A DNA stretch of 64,000 nt, from contig NZ_CP116936.1 of NCBI RefSeq assembly GCF_028475105.1, positions 186,001 through 250,000 on the forward strand. Reading direction: 5' to 3'. Positions 1 through 9,476 of the stretch are shown piece after piece. The notes beneath the pieces are model-generated. The model did not search any database. It worked only from the letters and a program-made list of their open reading frames with translations, and was not told the DNA's origin. The translations under genes were made by a program, and so were the position numbers. Source of the stretch: Micromonospora sp. LH3U1. GTDB lineage: Bacteria > Actinomycetota > Actinomycetes > Mycobacteriales > Micromonosporaceae. Each line of letters starts with the position of its first letter. The first letter of the stretch is position 1.

Positions 1-1545
1 GTCGAGCCGGACAAGCTCGACGCGGTGCTCAAGACCGCCGACAAGTGGGGCGTGCTCGCCACCGCGATCGGCGAGGTCACCGCACCGGAGCCGGACGGCC
101 GCCCGGGTCGACTGCTGATCACCTGGCAGGACCACCTGGTCGTCGACGTGCCGCCGGGTTCGTTGGTCGACGACGGCCCGGTCTACGCCCGTCCGATGCG
201 TGAGCCGGCCGACCTGATCCTGCTCCAGGCCGACCGCGCCGAGACGCTGCCGCGCCCGGCCGACCCGGAGGCGCTGCGGGAGACCGTGCTGCGCATGATC
301 GCGTCGCCCAACCTGGCCGACAAGACCTGGGTCACCGAGCAGTACGACCGCTACGTGCTGGGCAACACCGTGCTCGCCCAGCCGGAGGACGGCGGCGTGA
401 TCCGGATCGACGAGCGGACCGGGCTCGGCGTGGCGCTCTCGGTGGACGGCAACGGCCGGTACGCCCGGCTGGACCCGTACAACGGCACCAAGCTGGCCCT
501 GGCTGAGGCGTACCGGAACGTGGCGGTGACCGGCGCGACGCCGATCGCCGTGACCAACTGCCTCAACTTCGGCTCCCCGGAGGACCCGGGCGTGATGTGG
601 CAGTTCGCCGAGGCCGTGCGCGGCCTGGCGGACGGCTGCCTGGAGCTGGGCATCCCGGTGACCGGCGGCAACGTCAGCTTCTACAACCAGACCGGCGCGG
701 CGGCCATCCACCCGACCCCGGTGGTCGGTGTGCTGGGCGTGCTGGACAACGTCGCCGACCGGGTGCCGATGGGCTTCGTTGCGCGTCCCGGCGGTGAGCA
801 CGACCAGCTCTACCTGCTCGGCGAGACCAACGTGGAGCTGTCCGGCTCGGAGTGGGCCTGGGTGACGCACGAGCACCTCGGTGGCATCCCTCCGCAGGTC
901 GACCTCGCGCGGGAGAAGGCGCTCGCCGAGCTGCTGGCCGAGGCGGCCCGGGTCGGTCACCTGGCTTCCGCGCACGACCTCTCCGACGGTGGCCTCGCCC
1001 AGAGCCTGGTCGAGTCCTGCCTGCGGCGCGGCGTCGGCGCCCGGATCGCGGTGCCGGAGCAGTTCGCCGAGGGCTCGATGCCGTTCGTCTACCTGTTCAG
1101 CGAGTCCGCCACGCGGGCGCTCGTGTCGGTGCCGCGCGGCCACGACAAGGCGTTCGCGGCGCTCTGCGCCGAGCGGGGGGTGCCGTTCGAGCTGATCGGC
1201 GTCACCGACCCGTCCGGCGGCGCGCTCGAGGTGCACGGCCAGTTCCGGATCGGTCTGGACGAGCTGCGTACCGCGCACACCGAGACGCTGCCGCGCCTCT
1301 TCGGCGGCGCGACCGCCGTCGAGGTGCCCGCGCCGGCCGCCGGTGTGGCGGGTGCGGTCGAGGCCGTGCCGCTGCCGGTCGCGCAGGCCGAGCCGATCGA
1401 TCCCGCGGAGGTGGTCTCCGAACCGATCGCCTCGTTCGGGCCGGTCCCGCAGACCGGTGCCGTCGAGCCGATCGAGTCGGAGCAGCCGGGCACCGCCGCC
1501 GAGTCTGACACCGGTGTCACCGAGCCGTCGCCTGACGAGCGCTGA
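1..1545 (+). CDS. purL: Phosphoribosylformylglycinamidine synthase subunit II, 3' part
   Basis: The gene enters the window already in frame, so its 5' end is missing. PurL converts FGAR to FGAM with ATP and glutamine-derived ammonia in cytoplasmic purine synthesis. The visible part holds the second half of the AIR-synthase-like fold, including [18 protein letters not shown] ATP/substrate segments, a [12 protein letters not shown] stretch and [12 protein letters not shown]. Homology to PurL seems to end near LPRLFGG. About 75 further residues rich in Ala, Pro, Glu and Val follow, an unusual C-terminal tail. The end overlaps the next gene by about 30 bp, suggesting translational coupling. purF and purM follow within 6 kb. 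Confidence 0.95.
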   Translation, partial: VEPDKLDAVLKTADKWGVLATAIGEVTAPEPDGRPGRLLITWQDHLVVDVPPGSLVDDGPVYARPMREPADLILLQADRAETLPRPADPEALRETVLRMIASPNLADKTWVTEQYDRYVLGNTVLAQPEDGGVIRIDERTGLGVALSVDGNGRYARLDPYNGTKLALAEAYRNVAVTGATPIAVTNCLNFGSPEDPGVMWQFAEAVRGLADGCLELGIPVTGGNVSFYNQTGAAAIHPTPVVGVLGVLDNVADRVPMGFVARPGGEHDQLYLLGETNVELSGSEWAWVTHEHLGGIPPQVDLAREKALAELLAEAARVGHLASAHDLSDGGLAQSLVESCLRRGVGARIAVPEQFAEGSMPFVYLFSESATRALVSVPRGHDKAFAALCAERGVPFELIGVTDPSGGALEVHGQFRIGLDELRTAHTETLPRLFGGATAVEVPAPAAGVAGAVEAVPLPVAQAEPIDPAEVVSEPIASFGPVPQTGAVEPIESEQPGTAAESDTGVTEPSPDER

Positions 1546-2305
1546 GGCGTTGGCGGCTGCCGTCTACGGCCAACCCGGCTCCGGCGCCCGGTTCGACTGG
1601 GGGCTGACCGGGGCGGCCGAACTCGGCCGGGTCTGCGCGGCGCTGGTGGTGGTGGACGTGCTGTCGTTCACCACCGCCGTGGAGGTGGCGGTCGCCCGTG
1701 GCATGCGGGTGCACCCGTTCCCCTGGGGTGAGCAGGCCGCCGAGTACGCGGTGCGGGTCGGCGCGGTCGCGGCGATCGGTCGGCGGCGGGTGACCGCAGA
1801 GCATCCGTGGTCGCTCTCGCCCGCCGCGCTGAGCACCGCGCCGGTGGTGGCGGACCTGGTGCTGCCCTCGCCGAACGGCTCCGCCATCAGCGCCGCCGCC
1901 AGCGCCACCGGCCTTCCGGTGGTCGCGGCGTGCCTGCGCAACGCACCCGCCGTCGGGCGTTGGCTGCGCCGCCAGGGGTACGGCACAGCGGACGCCCCGA
2001 TCGGCGTGATCGCATCGGGTGAGCGGTGGCCGGATGGGTCGCTGCGCCCGTCGGTGGAGGACCAGTTGGGTGCCGCCTCGGTGCTCGACGCTCTCTCCGG
2101 TGTGCCGGGCGGGCTCTCGGTGGAGGCGGCCATGGCGCTCGCCGCCTTGGCGAGCACTCCGGATGTCCCCGCCGCGGTGCGCGGGAGCGTCTCCGGGCGG
2201 GAGCTGACCGAAAGCGGCTTCGCCGAGGACGTCGACATTGCCGTCCAGATCGGCGTGTCGGACGTCGTGCCGGTGCTCCACCAGGGCGTGTTCTCCGCCG
2301 CCTGA
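1514..2305 (+). CDS. 2-phosphosulfolactate phosphatase (ComB) family protein
   Basis: About 263 residues. The fold and segments such as [25 protein letters not shown] and [23 protein letters not shown] match the ComB family, magnesium-dependent 2-phosphosulfolactate phosphatases named from coenzyme M synthesis. Actinomycetes do not make coenzyme M, so the true substrate here is unknown. The GTG at 1514 lies inside the end of purL; a TTG about 36 bp further on is an alternative start. The product looks cytoplasmic. A 76-bp palindrome and a strong hairpin follow the stop codon. Confidence 0.75.
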   Translation: MSPSRRLTSAEALAAAVYGQPGSGARFDWGLTGAAELGRVCAALVVVDVLSFTTAVEVAVARGMRVHPFPWGEQAAEYAVRVGAVAAIGRRRVTAEHPWSLSPAALSTAPVVADLVLPSPNGSAISAAASATGLPVVAACLRNAPAVGRWLRRQGYGTADAPIGVIASGERWPDGSLRPSVEDQLGAASVLDALSGVPGGLSVEAAMALAALASTPDVPAAVRGSVSGRELTESGFAEDVDIAVQIGVSDVVPVLHQGVFSAA

Positions 2306-2321
2306 CCAGCGCCTTGCGCTG

Positions 2322-2397
2322 TGATCAACTCGGCTTCGCTGAAGTCGGGGCATCCAGGTCTGCGGGATGCCCCGACTTCACGAATCGCGAGTGGGTC
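2322..2397. repeat. 76-bp imperfect palindromic intergenic repeat, copy 1
   Basis: The outer arms read TGATCAACTCGG and, on the other strand, GACCCACTCG. The inner arms are a perfect inverted repeat, AGTCGGGGCATCC against GGATGCCCCGACT. A closely related 77-bp element lies at 21110-21186 with the same outer TGATC and ACTC boxes and inner GGCATCC/GGATGCC core. Two near-full-length copies at unrelated sites indicate a dispersed repeat family, probably REP-like. It may also help end transcription between the convergent genes here. Confidence 0.75.
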
Positions 2398-2408
2398 TTG
2401 CAGCAGCG

Positions 2409-2440
2409 AAACGGCCACCCAGCGAACCGGGTGGCCGTTT
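2409..2440. terminator. Bidirectional hairpin between convergent genes
   Basis: A perfect 12-bp stem, AAACGGCCACCC with GGGTGGCCGTTT, encloses an 8-nt loop. The A-rich 5' side and T-rich 3' side allow it to act as an intrinsic terminator for both the ComB-like gene and the membrane-protein gene that converge here. Confidence 0.7.
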
Positions 2441-2458
2441 CCATGCGCTGTGGTGAGG

Positions 2459-4474
2459 TCAGTCGTCCAACCAGTCGAGGCGACGGCCACCCCGCTCGGT
2501 CGGGGGCGGCGGCGGCGGGGTGTCCGGTCGGGTCCGGCCGGCCGGTTGGCCGTATCCGCCCTGGTCGTAGCCCCGGTCGTCGTAGCCGCCGCGCTGCTGC
2601 GGGGGTTCCTGGCCGTAGCTGTTGCCCTGGTCGTACCCGCCGGCTGGCTGGCCGTATCCGCCCTGGTCGTAGCCCCGGTCGTCGTAGCCGCCGCGCTGCT
2701 GCGGGGGTTCCTGGCCGTAGCTGTTGGCCTGGTCGTACCCGCCGGCCGGTTGGCCGTAGCCGCCCTGGTCGTACCCGCCAGCCTCCTGGCCGGCGTACCC
2801 CGCGGTCGGCTCGGCAGCCCGACCGCCGTACGGGGCCGGGTCCGGCTGGCCGTACCCCTGCCCCTGCTCCGGCTGGTAGACGCCGGTGGCGTACGGGTCG
2901 GCCGGGGCCGGGTACTGGGTGCTGTCGCCGGTGTACCGGCCGGTCGGCTCGTCGTACCGCTCGCCGTAGGCCGCTCCGCCAGCGGGAGCCGGCGGATAGG
3001 CGGCGGTCCCGGCCGGGGCGGTGTAATCCCGGCTGCCGTAGCCGCCACCGGAGGCCGGGGCGTTGCCGTAGCCGCCACCGGAGGCCGGAGCGCCGCCGTA
3101 GCCAGCGCCGGAACCAGGCGCGGCACCGTAGCCGTCACCGGCCGCGCCAGCGCCGTAGGCGCCCTCGGAGCCTGCCGGAGTGCCGTAGCCGCCACCCGAC
3201 GCGGGGGCGTTGCCGTAGCCGCCGGCACCGTACCCGCCGGGTGCTGGCTCGTCGCCGTAGCCGGCGCCGCCCCAGCCCTGCTGACCCGCGCCGCCGTACG
3301 CCTGCGCAGGCGCAGCGTATGGGTCCGGCGGGACGTCGTCGACCACCGGGCGGTGCATCATCGTCGGCGCCTCGCTCAGCGCCGAGCCGCCGGCCATCGT
3401 CGGGTCCGGCCGGCCGCCGACCACCCGGGTCTGGTCGTCGGGACCGCGGAACCCACCCCGCGAGGGCGGGACCACACCGCCGCCACCAGCCGCCGCCGGG
3501 GCATCGTCGTCGTCGCCATTTTCCTTGCGCTTCATCCAGAGCAGCACGATCGTGCCGACACCGGCGGCCACCAGAAGACCGCCGAGCAGGATGATCAGGT
3601 ACGAGCCAATGCCGCCGCTGTCCTCGTTGTTCGCGGCGTTCGCCGGAGCACCCGGGCTGGCCGCGTCGGTGGGCTCCTCCTCGGTGCCCTCCTCGGCCGT
3701 CTCCTCGGTGGGAGTGGCCTCGGGGGTGGCGGACGGGGTGGCGCTCGGCGTCACCTCGACCTTGATCGCGAGGCTGATCCGCTGGCCGGTGATGGCCTGT
3801 CCGGCGCTGGCGTTGAAGGACTTGGTGGCAGTGATGTTGTCGAAGCTGGCGCCCAGGTCGATCCGGCCTGGTGCGATCGGCTTCTCGGTGGTGCCGGTGA
3901 AGCGGAAGTCGCCGCTGCCGTTGCTGGTGGTGTCGATGCGCCGGCCGGTGCTGTCCTGCAGCATGACCACCGCATTCGCGACCGCCTTGCTGTCGGCCTG
4001 CGAGATCACCTTGCCGGAGACCGACCGCACGGTCTGGTTCTGCGGCGGTGATGGCGGCGCGGCCTTGCCCTTGATCGTCAGGTTGAAGGTCTTGGTGTCC
4101 GGGCCTGAGTCGGCCTCGACAGCCACGGTGACCGTGGCTGTGGCATCGCCTGCGCTGTCATTCGCAGTGATCCGGACCAGTTGCGCCCTTGGTTGGTTGC
4201 CCAGGGCGGGGAAGTTGACGGTGCCGCACCCGCTGGCGCAGCTGACGCCCGACGGCAGGCCGGAGAGGCTGATCTTCGCTTCGCGGTCGCCGTCACCGGG
4301 AGTGACGCGCACGGTGACTGTGGCGTCGCTGCCGGCGTTCACGGTGACCGAGCCTGGTGAGACCTCGACGCTTGCGGCCATTGCTGGTGTGGCGGGGATG
4401 GCGAGCAGAGCGCCGGCAACCAGCGCTACGACCACACCGGCCCGCTGCTTCCAGGCACGTCGGTGTGCTGACAC
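2459..4474 (-). CDS. Secreted/membrane-anchored protein with long Tyr/Gly/Gln-rich repeat tail
   Basis: About 671 residues. I chose the GTG at 4474 because GGAAGG sits 8 nt upstream and a signal peptide ending in TPAMA follows. After it come a beta-rich region with four Cys near SCASGCG, a carboxypeptidase-regulatory-like segment (SGKVISQADSKAVANAVV), a Thr/Glu/Pro-rich stalk, and one membrane helix (SYLIILLGGLLVAAGVGTIVLLW) followed by KRK. The C-terminal half is cytoplasmic by this topology. It is low complexity, rich in Gly, Tyr, Gln and Pro, with two copies of a 34-residue unit (YDDRGYDQGGYGQPAGG type) and a partial third. No enzyme motif is visible. It could be a surface or cell-division scaffold, but function is unknown. 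Confidence 0.8.
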   Translation of the reverse strand: MSAHRRAWKQRAGVVVALVAGALLAIPATPAMAASVEVSPGSVTVNAGSDATVTVRVTPGDGDREAKISLSGLPSGVSCASGCGTVNFPALGNQPRAQLVRITANDSAGDATATVTVAVEADSGPDTKTFNLTIKGKAAPPSPPQNQTVRSVSGKVISQADSKAVANAVVMLQDSTGRRIDTTSNGSGDFRFTGTTEKPIAPGRIDLGASFDNITATKSFNASAGQAITGQRISLAIKVEVTPSATPSATPEATPTEETAEEGTEEEPTDAASPGAPANAANNEDSGGIGSYLIILLGGLLVAAGVGTIVLLWMKRKENGDDDDAPAAAGGGGVVPPSRGGFRGPDDQTRVVGGRPDPTMAGGSALSEAPTMMHRPVVDDVPPDPYAAPAQAYGGAGQQGWGGAGYGDEPAPGGYGAGGYGNAPASGGGYGTPAGSEGAYGAGAAGDGYGAAPGSGAGYGGAPASGGGYGNAPASGGGYGSRDYTAPAGTAAYPPAPAGGAAYGERYDEPTGRYTGDSTQYPAPADPYATGVYQPEQGQGYGQPDPAPYGGRAAEPTAGYAGQEAGGYDQGGYGQPAGGYDQANSYGQEPPQQRGGYDDRGYDQGGYGQPAGGYDQGNSYGQEPPQQRGGYDDRGYDQGGYGQPAGRTRPDTPPPPPPTERGGRRLDWLDD
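2547..2780. repeat. 102-bp in-frame tandem repeat in the membrane-protein tail
   Basis: Copies begin at 2547, 2649 and 2751, an exact 102-bp period (34 codons); the third copy is partial. The first two are almost identical at DNA level, which implies recent duplication and likely length variation between strains. Confidence 0.85.
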
Positions 4475-4623
4475 GTCCACCGCCTTCCGGGCTGACTTCC
4501 CTCTGACCGGCGGGGCGCCGGGCCGGGGATCATCACGGTTCGAATACGCCGTCGGCAACTATGCCTTGTCCGACTGCCTTGGCGCGACCCAGGGCCAACG
4601 TCGGGTGCTTGGCCGGTAGGTCG

Positions 4624-4629
4624 TATCGT
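4624..4629 (+). promoter_or_regulatory. Putative -10 box (TATCGT) of a leaderless gene
   Basis: TATCGT ends 6 nt before the GTG at 4636 and no Shine-Dalgarno sequence lies between. This spacing is expected when transcription starts at the first base of the start codon. Confidence 0.4.
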
Positions 4630-4635
4630 CCCGTC

Positions 4636-4989
4636 GTGTCCTCTCCGCACAGTAAGTCCGCTGCCGTTACGGCCGCGTTGTCGGCGCTCGACGAGGGTCG
4701 TACGCCCGAACGGCCGGTGTTCCGGGAGGCGGTCCGGTCGTTGTTGGCCGTCCTCGCGGAGCGCGCCCCCGGCCGATCGGTGGAGGTGCGCGTCCCACCA
4801 TACGGTGCGATCCAGTGCGTACCGGGGCCTCGACACACCAGGGGGAACCCACCAAATGTGGTCGAGATGGCTCCTGACACCTGGTTGGAATTGGCAACCG
4901 GGAGGATCGGGTGGGCGGAGGCGGTCACCGAGGGTCGCGTTCAGATGAGCGGTGTCCGAGCGGACCTCTCGGCATACCTGCCCCTCTAG
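4636..4989 (+). CDS. Sterol carrier family protein
   Basis: About 117 residues. It resembles the small actinobacterial proteins annotated as sterol carrier family (SCP-2/MDMPI-like). Visible features are an N-terminal helix ([18 protein letters not shown]), an R(V)PPYGAIQC segment and a C-terminal [22 protein letters not shown] stretch typical of the SCP-2 fold. The GTG at 4636 gives the usual family length; upstream codons are in frame but unlikely. It has no signal peptide or membrane segment. It lies just before purF on the same strand, 169 bp apart. Ligand and role are unknown. Confidence 0.75.
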   Translation: MSSPHSKSAAVTAALSALDEGRTPERPVFREAVRSLLAVLAERAPGRSVEVRVPPYGAIQCVPGPRHTRGNPPNVVEMAPDTWLELATGRIGWAEAVTEGRVQMSGVRADLSAYLPL

Positions 4990-5158
4990 TCGACCCGATG
5001 TCCTACTCACCGTAACTCTCGGCACAGAAACCGTGACTTTCTGTATCGACAGCGATTCGCGTACACTGTCAGGCGACGAAGAGTGGTCCCGGCAGAGGAA
5101 ATGTGGATCCGCCCGTGATCCCGCCCGGCCGGTCCAGACCAGCATGAGGGAGCGGTAG

Positions 5159-6697
<1,539 letters not shown>

Positions 6698-6756
6698 CAC
6701 CAACCGGCGCGGCCCGGCCACCGCCGGCGCCGCACCGAGAACCAAAGGGGAGAACC

Positions 6757-7911
6757 GTGACGCACGTGTCCGAGCGCAACGGCGCAGGAAGCAGCCCGAC
6801 CGGCGCCGGCGGCGACCGCCAGCCCTGGACGGCCGGCGCTAGCCGTCAGGCGCGCAAACGCTCGGTTTCGTACGCCGACGCCGGGGTCTCCATCGACGCG
6901 GGCGACCGCGCGGTTGAGCTGCTCAAGTCGAAGGTGCGGGAGACCCGCCGTCCTGAGGTGCTGGGCGACCTCGGCGGCTTCGCCGGTCTGTTCCGGCTCG
7001 ACACGAAGAAGTACAAGAACCCAATCCTGGCGTCCTCCACCGACGGGGTGGGCACCAAGCTGGTGATCGCCCAGCAGATGGACATCCACGACACGGTCGG
7101 CATCGACCTGGTCGCGATGGTCGTCGACGACCTGGTGGCGTGTGGCGCTGAGCCGCTGTTCCTGCTGGACTACATCGCCACCGGCGAGGTCGTGCCGGAC
7201 AAGGTCGCCGAGATCGGTGCGGGCATCGCTGACGGCTGCCGCTACGCCGGCTGCGCGCTGCTGGGCGGGGAGACCGCCGAGCACCCCGGTGTGCTCCGCC
7301 CGGACGAGTACGACATCTCCGCGACCGGTGTCGGCGTGGTCGAGGAGGCCGACATCCTCAGCCCCGACCGGGTCGAGGTGGGCGACGTGGTCATCGCCAT
7401 GCGCTCCTCCGGTCTGCACTCCAACGGCTACTCGCTGGTCCGGCACGTGCTGCTCGGCGCGGCCCGGATGCGACTGGACATCGTGATCGACGACTTCGGC
7501 CGGCAGCGGACCCTGGGTGAGGAGCTGCTCACCCCGACCAAGATCTACGCCAAGGACTGCCTCAAGCTGATCGCCGAGGCCGAGGTGCGGGCGCTGGCCC
7601 ACGTCACCGGCGGCGGCATCCCCGGCAACCTGGTCCGAGTGCTGCCCGAGAACGTCGACGCGGTGGTCAACCGGTCCACCTGGAAGCCGCAGCCGGTCTT
7701 CGACCTGATTCAGACGAAGGGTCGGATCGACGACCAGGACATGGAGTCGACCTTCAACATGGGCGTCGGCATGTTCGCGATCGTGTCGGCCGAGGACGCC
7801 GACCGGGCGCTGGCCACCCTGACTGGCCGTGGTGTCGAGGCCTGGCAGGCCGGCGAGATCATCGAGGGCACCGGCAACGTGCAGATGGTTGGACAGCACA
7901 CCCGAGGATGA
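6757..7911 (+). CDS. purM: Phosphoribosylformylglycinamidine cyclo-ligase (AIR synthetase)
   Basis: About 384 residues. PurM closes FGAM to AIR using ATP, the step after PurL. The family start SYADAGVSIDAGDRAVELLK is preceded by about 35 extra hydrophilic residues. GVGTKLVIA, MVVDDLVACGAEPLFLLDYIA and HVTGGGIPGNL are family signatures. The GTG at 6757 has AAAGGGGAGAA just upstream. It follows purF closely on the same strand. A 13-bp hairpin at 7968-7998 lies between it and the radical SAM gene. Confidence 0.97.
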   Translation: MTHVSERNGAGSSPTGAGGDRQPWTAGASRQARKRSVSYADAGVSIDAGDRAVELLKSKVRETRRPEVLGDLGGFAGLFRLDTKKYKNPILASSTDGVGTKLVIAQQMDIHDTVGIDLVAMVVDDLVACGAEPLFLLDYIATGEVVPDKVAEIGAGIADGCRYAGCALLGGETAEHPGVLRPDEYDISATGVGVVEEADILSPDRVEVGDVVIAMRSSGLHSNGYSLVRHVLLGAARMRLDIVIDDFGRQRTLGEELLTPTKIYAKDCLKLIAEAEVRALAHVTGGGIPGNLVRVLPENVDAVVNRSTWKPQPVFDLIQTKGRIDDQDMESTFNMGVGMFAIVSAEDADRALATLTGRGVEAWQAGEIIEGTGNVQMVGQHTRG

Positions 7912-7967
7912 TCACGCTCTGGTGATCGTACGGGCACCTGATCAGGGCTTCACCCGAGTGGCCAATG

Positions 7968-7998
7968 CCGCCTAGCCTGAAGGGCTCAGGCTAGGCGG
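7968..7998 (+). promoter_or_regulatory. 13-bp perfect hairpin abutting the ribosome binding site of the radical SAM gene
   Basis: CCGCCTAGCCTGA pairs perfectly with TCAGGCTAGGCGG across a 5-nt loop. The 3' arm runs into the GGAGGAGGG ribosome binding site (7997-8005), with the ATG at 8008. No T-run follows. It may terminate the purM transcript, or it may gate translation of the RiPP maturase. The sequence alone cannot decide. Confidence 0.6.
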
Positions 7999-8007
7999 AG
8001 GAGGGCG

Positions 8008-9141
8008 ATGGCTGCTCTGGGACAGTCGTTCAGCGGGATGCGCGGTCTGGCCGCGGTTCCGTCGTACGTCGTCATGCAGCCCACCACCCTCTGCAACCTC
8101 GACTGCGCGTACTGCTACCTGCCGTTCCGGCAGGCCGACCGGCGGATGCCGGTGGCGGTGGCCGAGGCGGTGGCAGCGGCGGTCAACCCCTGGGCGGCGG
8201 CCGGCCGGTTCTCCGTGGTGTGGCACGGCGGCGAGCCGTTGGCTGCCGGCCGGGAGCACCTGGCCGACCTGATCGCGCCATTCGGGCCCGAGGTCGAGCA
8301 CCACGTGCAGACCAACGCCACCCTGATCGACGACGATTGGTGCGACTTCTTCGCCCGGCACGAGATGCGGGTGAGCGTGAGCGTCGACGGTCCCCGGGCG
8401 CGCAACGGAGACCGGGTCAACCGGGGCGGCCAGCCGGCGTACGACCGGATTCTGCGCGGCGTCACGGTGCTGCGCCGCCGTGGCCTGCCCTTCTCCGCGC
8501 TGGCCGTGGTGTCCCGGCCGGAGCCGGGGCTCGCCACCGAGCTGTACGACTACTTCCTCGAGCTGGGCTGCGACGTGTTGGGCATCAACATCGAGGAGAC
8601 CGAGGGAGTCAACACCCGCGACAACCGCCACGATTCGTCGGCGGTGACCGCGTTCTGGGCGGAGTTGGTCGCGGCCTGGCGCCGTGAGCCCCGGATCCAC
8701 CTGCGCGAGATCGAGTGGTCGCTGCGCTACGCCGCGGCGGTGCTTGACAACTCGGCGGACGGGGTGTTGCCCCGCCAACTGGACCCGATCCCGACGATCG
8801 GTCATGACGGCTCGGTGACCGTGCTCTCTCCGGAGCTGGCCGGCTTCACCGACCCCCGCTACGGCGACTTCAGCAGCGGCAACGTGTTGACGGCCCCGCT
8901 GGCGGAGATCCTCAGCGGCGCGTCGGAGACGCCGTGGGTGGGCGAGTTCCTGGCTGGGGTGGAGGCATGCCGGGTGTCCTGCCCGTACTTCGGCTTCTGT
9001 GGCGGTGGCCATGCCGCCAACCGTTACTTCGAGCTGGGGCGTTTCGACGGTACGGAGACCGAGCACTGCCGCAACAGCAAGATCCGCCTATTGGAGGGAG
9101 TGTTGGAGCATGCCCGAGAGCACCAGTCACCGGCGTCCTGA
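8008..9141 (+). CDS. Radical SAM/SPASM peptide maturase, cyclophane-forming (AmcB-like)
   Basis: About 377 residues. CNLDCAYC gives the CX3CX2C motif (Cys29, 33, 36) that binds the SAM [4Fe-4S] cluster; WHGGEPL, a typical GGEP motif, follows. The C-terminal region has clustered cysteines (ACRVSCPYFGFC and EHC) fitting a SPASM-type auxiliary-cluster domain. Such enzymes modify ribosomal peptides. The overlapping 75-residue gene next to it, with repeated aromatic-X-Asn triplets, points to the three-residue cyclophane-forming maturases, which join an aromatic ring to the beta carbon of the third residue. The ATG at 8008 has a strong GGAGGAGGG site. No protease or transporter gene is adjacent. 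Confidence 0.85.
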   Translation: MAALGQSFSGMRGLAAVPSYVVMQPTTLCNLDCAYCYLPFRQADRRMPVAVAEAVAAAVNPWAAAGRFSVVWHGGEPLAAGREHLADLIAPFGPEVEHHVQTNATLIDDDWCDFFARHEMRVSVSVDGPRARNGDRVNRGGQPAYDRILRGVTVLRRRGLPFSALAVVSRPEPGLATELYDYFLELGCDVLGINIEETEGVNTRDNRHDSSAVTAFWAELVAAWRREPRIHLREIEWSLRYAAAVLDNSADGVLPRQLDPIPTIGHDGSVTVLSPELAGFTDPRYGDFSSGNVLTAPLAEILSGASETPWVGEFLAGVEACRVSCPYFGFCGGGHAANRYFELGRFDGTETEHCRNSKIRLLEGVLEHAREHQSPAS

Positions 9142-9337
9142 GCGCGAAGCGGATGACGGAGTCACCGAACGGGTGCGGGACGCCGCTCCTGCGCTCGTCG
9201 CGCTCCTACAGGAGGCCGAGGACGCTCGGCGGCTGAGATCGGAGGTGTCGGGCGGGGACGGCGCCAGCGCGGTCTGCGCCTGGAACCACTTCGAGAACAT
9301 CCCGACGTTCTACAACTGGAACAACCGCCCGCGTTGA
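9110..9337 (+). CDS. RiPP precursor peptide, multiple-cyclophane type (AmcA-like)
   Basis: 75 residues from the ATG at 9110, with GGAGGGAGTGTTGGAG upstream. The gene overlaps the last 32 bp of the maturase in another frame. The N-terminal 50 residues look like a leader: charged, with a helical VRDAAPALVALLQEAEDARRL segment and a GGDGAS hinge. The C-terminal core starts at Cys56 and contains WNH (58-60), FEN (61-63), FYN (67-69) and WNN (70-72), then RPR. Triplets of aromatic-X-Asn are known targets for three-residue cyclophane formation, so up to four crosslinks are possible. Crosslink number and cleavage site are inference. A hairpin terminator follows 11 bp after the stop. Confidence 0.85.
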   Translation: MPESTSHRRPEREADDGVTERVRDAAPALVALLQEAEDARRLRSEVSGGDGASAVCAWNHFENIPTFYNWNNRPR

Positions 9338-9347
9338 GGTGACCCGC

Positions 9348-9403
9348 GATCAGGGGCCTGTCGAGCGGCCGGAGTGGCTCCGGTCGGGCCAGGCCCCTTG
9401 ATC
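9348..9403 (+). terminator. Terminator after the RiPP precursor gene
   Basis: GATCAGGGGCCTG pairs with CAGGCCCCTTGATC with a one-base bulge, and a second inner stem (GCCGGAG/CTCCGG) lies in the loop. It ends the two-gene RiPP unit. Confidence 0.65.
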
Positions 9404-9476
9404 GTCGGTCAGCTGCACCTGCACGGGACGCGCGTGAGCACGCGGGGGTCACCGCGTGCTCAGCTGCGTCGAGAGG

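Noticed and set aside
2547..2780. Regularly spaced repeats as a possible CRISPR array
   Set aside because: The period is an exact multiple of three and the repeats are in frame within a protein, with no spacers.
1564..3228. 554-residue minus-strand frame rich in Thr, Pro and Arg
   Set aside because: It crosses the ComB-like gene, a terminator and the repeat tail; composition is that of a shadow.
4990..5158. Possible purine riboswitch before purF
   Set aside because: The region is short and no conserved purine or PRPP aptamer core could be recognised by eye.
8999..9109. Upstream extension of the precursor frame within the maturase gene
   Set aside because: ATG 9110 has the ribosome binding site and gives a compact leader/core; earlier codons are maturase shadow.
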